Source of the DNA: Prosapia bicincta
Lineage: Eukaryota; Arthropoda; Insecta; Hemiptera; Cercopidae
NCBI GenBank assembly: GCA_036971475.1
Contig: JBAIZL010000005.1
Span: forward strand, 64,397,655 to 64,461,654
DNA length: 64,000 nucleotides
Reading direction: 5' to 3'
Part shown: piece by piece, positions 61,001 to 64,000 of the stretch
Position numbering within the stretch: the stretch's first letter is position 1
Layout: each line of letters begins with the position of its first letter
The notes under the pieces: model-generated
The model's input: the letters and a program-made list of their open reading frames with translations, nothing else
Database searches by the model: none
Told to the model about the DNA's origin: nothing
Translations under genes and position numbers: made by a program

Positions 61001-63700
61001 ACTGTTGTATGAGGTAAAGACAATGTTTTTGACCAAGGCTAGTAGAGTTATTCCACCTACCGCACAAGTGCCAACTAGACTAGAACCAGCTGAGTTCTGC
61101 GCAGAATACTTGTCCCTTGCAGCCGATGAACTGTTGTATGAGGTAAAGACAATGTTTTTGACCAAGGCTAGTACAGTTATCCCACCTACCGCACAAGTGC
61201 CAACTAGACTAGAACCAGCTGAGCTCTGCGCAGAATACTTGTCCCTTGTAGCCGATGAACTGTTGTATGAGGTAAAGACAATGTTTTTCACCAAGGCTAG
61301 GAAAGTTATTCTACCTACCGCACAAGTTCCAACTAGACTAGAACCAGCTGAGTTCTGCGCAGAATACTTGTCCCTTGAAGCCGATGAACTGTTGTATGAG
61401 GTAAAGACAATGTTTTTCACCAAGGCTAGTAGAGTTATTCTACCTATCACACAAGTGCCAACTAGACTAGAACCAGTTGAGTTCTGCGCAGAATACTTTT
61501 CCCTTGAAGCCGATGAACTGTTGTATGAGGTAAAGACAATGTTTTTCACCAAGGCTAGTAGAGTTATTCTTCCTACCGCACAAGTGCCAACTAGACTAGA
61601 ACCAGCTGAGTTCTGCGCAGAATACTTGTCCCTTGAAGCCGATGAACTGTTGTATGAGGTAAAGACAATGTTTTTCACCAAGGCTAGTAGAGTTATTCTT
61701 CCTACCGCACAAGTGCCAACTAGACTAGAACCAGCTGAGTTCTGCGCAGAATACTTGTCCCTTGCAGCCGATGAACTGTTGTATGAGGTAAAGACAATGT
61801 TTTTGACCAAGGCTAGTAGAGTTATTCCACCTACCGCACAAGTGCCAACTAGACTAGAACCAGCTGAGTTCTGCGCAGAATACTTGTCCCTTGCAGCCGA
61901 TGAACTGTTGTATGAGGTAAAGACAATGTTTTTGACCAAGGCTAGTACAGTTATCCCACCTACCGCACAAGTGCCAACTAGACTAGAACCAGCTGAGCTC
62001 TGCGCAGAATACTTGTCCCTTGTAGCCGATGAACTGTTGTATGAGGTAAAGACAATGTTTTTCACCAAGGCTAGGAAAGTTATTCTACCTACCGCACAAG
62101 TTCCAACTAGACTAGAACCAGCTGAGTTCTGCGCAGAATACTTGTCCCTTGTAGCCGATGAACTGTTGTATGAGGTAAAGACAATGTTTTTCACCAAGGC
62201 TAATAGAGTTATTCTACCTATCACACAAGTGCCAACTAGACTAGAACCAGTTGAGTTCTGCGCAGAATACTTTTCCCTTGAAGCCGATGAACTGTTGTAT
62301 GAGGTAAAGACAATGTTTTTCACCAAGGCTAGTAGAGTTATTCTTCCTACCGCACAAGTGCCAACTAGACTAGAACCAGCTGAGTTCTGCGCAGAATACT
62401 TGTCCCTTGAAGCCGATGAACTATTGTATGAGGTAAAGACAATGTTTTTCACCAAGGCTAGTAGAGTTATTCTTCCTACCGCACAAGTGCCAACTAGACT
62501 AGAACCAGCTGAGTTCTGCGCAGAATACTTGTCCCTTGCAGCCGATGAACTGTTGTATGAGGTAAAGACAATGTTTTTGACCAAGGCTAGTAGAGTTATT
62601 CCACCTACCGCACAAGTGCCAACTAGACTAGAACCAGCTGAGTTCTGCGCAGAATACTTGTCCCTTGCAGCCGATGAACTGTTGTATGAGGTAAAGACAA
62701 TGTTTTTGACCAAGGCTAGTACAGTTATCCCACCTACCGCACAAGTGCCAACTAGACTAGAACCAGCTGAGCTCTGCGCAGAGTACTTGTCCCTTGTAGC
62801 CGATGAACTGTTGTATGAGGTAAAGACAATGTTTTTCACCAAGGCTAGGAAAGTTATTCTACCTACCGCACAAGTTCCAACTAGACTAGAACCAGCTGAG
62901 TTCTGCGCAGAATACTTGTCCCTTGAAGCCGATGAACTGTTGTATGAGGTAAAGACAATGTTTTTCACCAAGGCTAGTAGAGTTATTCTACCTATCACAC
63001 AAGTGCCAACTAGACTAGAACCAGTTGAGTTCTGCGCAGAATACTTTTCCCTTGAAGCCGATGAACTGTTGTATGAGGTAAAGACAATGTTTTTCGCCAA
63101 GGCTAGTAGAGTTATTCTTCCTACCGCACAAGTGCCAACTAGACTAGAACCAGCTGAGTTCTGCGCAGAATACTTGTCCCTTGAAGCCGATGAACTGTTG
63201 TATGAGGTAAAGACAATGTTTTTCACCAAGGCTAGTAGAGTTATTCTTCCTACCGCACAAGTGCCAACTAGACTAGAACCAGCTGAGTTCTGCGCAGAAT
63301 ACTTGTCCCTTGAAGCCGATGAACTGTTGTATGAGGTAAAGACAATGTTTTTCACCAAGGCTAGTAGAGTTATTCTTCCTACCGCACAAGTGCCAACTAG
63401 ACTAGAACCAGCTGAGTTCTGCGCAGAATACTTGTCCCTTGAAGCCGATGAACTGTTGTATGAGGTAAAGACAATGTTTTTCACCAAGGCTAGTAGAGTT
63501 ATTCTTCCTACCGCACAAGTGCCAACTAGACTAGAACCAGCTGAGTTCTGCGCAGAATACTTGTCCCTTGCAGCCGATGAACTGTTGTATGAGGTAAAGA
63601 CAATGTTTTTGACCAAGGCTAGTAGAGTTATTCCACCTACCGCACAAGTGCCAACTAGACTAGAACCAGCTGAGATCTGCGCAGAATACTTGCCCTTTGA
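58020..63700. repeat. Satellite array, 129-bp monomer (44 copies), open on both strands
   Basis: Forty-four head-to-tail units of 129 bp containing GATGAACTGTTGTATGAGGT, AAAGACAATGTTTTTCACCA and CTAGAACCAGCTGAGTTCTG. Each unit holds the perfect 12-bp palindrome TTCTGCGCAGAA (CTCTGCGCAGAA in one variant). Since 129 is 43 codons and the monomer lacks stops in these frames, about 1,900-residue frames run through on both strands (57969-63743 + and 57941-63616 -). Monomer variants (TASTVIP, TKARKVI, LPITQ, then SRVILP twice, then SRVIPP) recur as a six-unit higher-order repeat of 774 bp. Variation is mostly non-synonymous in the + frame and there is no signal, domain or splice structure, so I call it satellite DNA. 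Confidence 0.92.
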
Positions 63701-63743
63701 TCACGCCGGCAGCTTGCATACATTCCAGGCGCTTGAGTGCTAA

Positions 63744-64000
63744 AACTATCAAATGGAGTCAAATATTAACTCCACTTTGATGTTAATTCGGTTGAATAGG
63801 ATTTTAATTATTTTAAGTCATTCTCATTATTTTAATAATTTATTTACAATTATATTTTTGAAACTAAACCTATAATTTAATAATTGTCTCGGAGAATATG
63901 AACATTTTATGACGAAATTTTGAATACACCCATGTTTTTATTTTTTTTAAATTTAGCTCCCTTAAATAAAATCGAAAATCAGTCTAGCTAAAACGAATGT
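63744..64000. other. AT-rich right edge
   Basis: Nothing recognised. Confidence 0.6.

Noticed and set aside
57941..63743. Two giant open frames (1,891 and 1,924 codons) on opposite strands as protein genes
   Set aside because: Both follow from a 129-bp monomer that lacks stops. Variation is mostly non-synonymous in the + frame, neither strand shows a domain or splice structure, and both strands are equally open.

Overview
This is an AT-rich, intron-rich metazoan window, most likely from an insect. The evidence is a tandem cluster of CRAL-TRIO (alpha-tocopherol-transfer-like) genes split by long introns with standard animal splice sites, TATA/initiator promoters, and abundant insect-type transposon debris. 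There is no sign of operons, ribosome binding sites, tRNA or rRNA genes. The species cannot be named from the sequence alone.

Genes. Three paralogous CRAL-TRIO genes lie head to tail on the + strand. Gene 1 contributes only its last coding exon (2191-2345). Gene 2 spans about 12319-28103 and gene 3 about 36111-52762. Genes 2 and 3 each have a ~22-nt untranslated first exon behind a matching TATA box, then six coding exons of exactly 151, 160, 250, 111, 106 and 155 nt, giving 310 residues each. Gene 2 needs a GC-AG intron (AG|GCAAGT) where gene 3 uses GT-AG. A possible last exon or retrocopy tail of an unrelated gene sits at 57514-57714.

Repeats. Most of the window is tandem repeat, and each large array has its own monomer: 94/102 bp (3863-7605), 77 bp (9620-10700), 127 bp (14606-20104, ~43 copies), 57 bp (22790-24290), 32 bp (25170-26085), 59 bp (31055-31766), 42 bp (32640-33680), 154 bp (37236-42006, 31 copies) and 129 bp (58020-63700, 44 copies). 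The 154-bp array is a Penelope-like reverse transcriptase segment (motif A, minus strand) amplified in place. The RT segments that normally come before and after motif A are still found in order on either side of it. The 129-bp array is free of stop codons on both strands and has a six-monomer higher-order period, but reads as a satellite rather than a gene.

Mobile elements. There are two Penelope-like 3' ends (GIY-YIG endonuclease remnant at 50985-51352, and an inverted copy at 45565-45710). Both end in a hammerhead-ribozyme-like core whose CTGATGA contains the stop codon. Several fold-back palindromes beside (TA)n tracts carry the same kind of core, often on both arms. Other elements are a CACTG-ended element with a 3-bp target duplication (48770-50326), two hAT-like elements with 8-bp duplications, a pogo/Tigger-like MITE, a TA-flanked TIR element, a P-type transposase remnant, LINE RNase H and endonuclease remnants, and three copies of a SINE-like repeat. 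Two of those copies lie in the same intron of genes 2 and 3, so they predate the gene duplication.

How it fits together. The cluster is a young tandem gene family whose introns and spacers act as a nursery for satellites. The coding exons stay conserved while the introns diverge by transposon insertion and local amplification.
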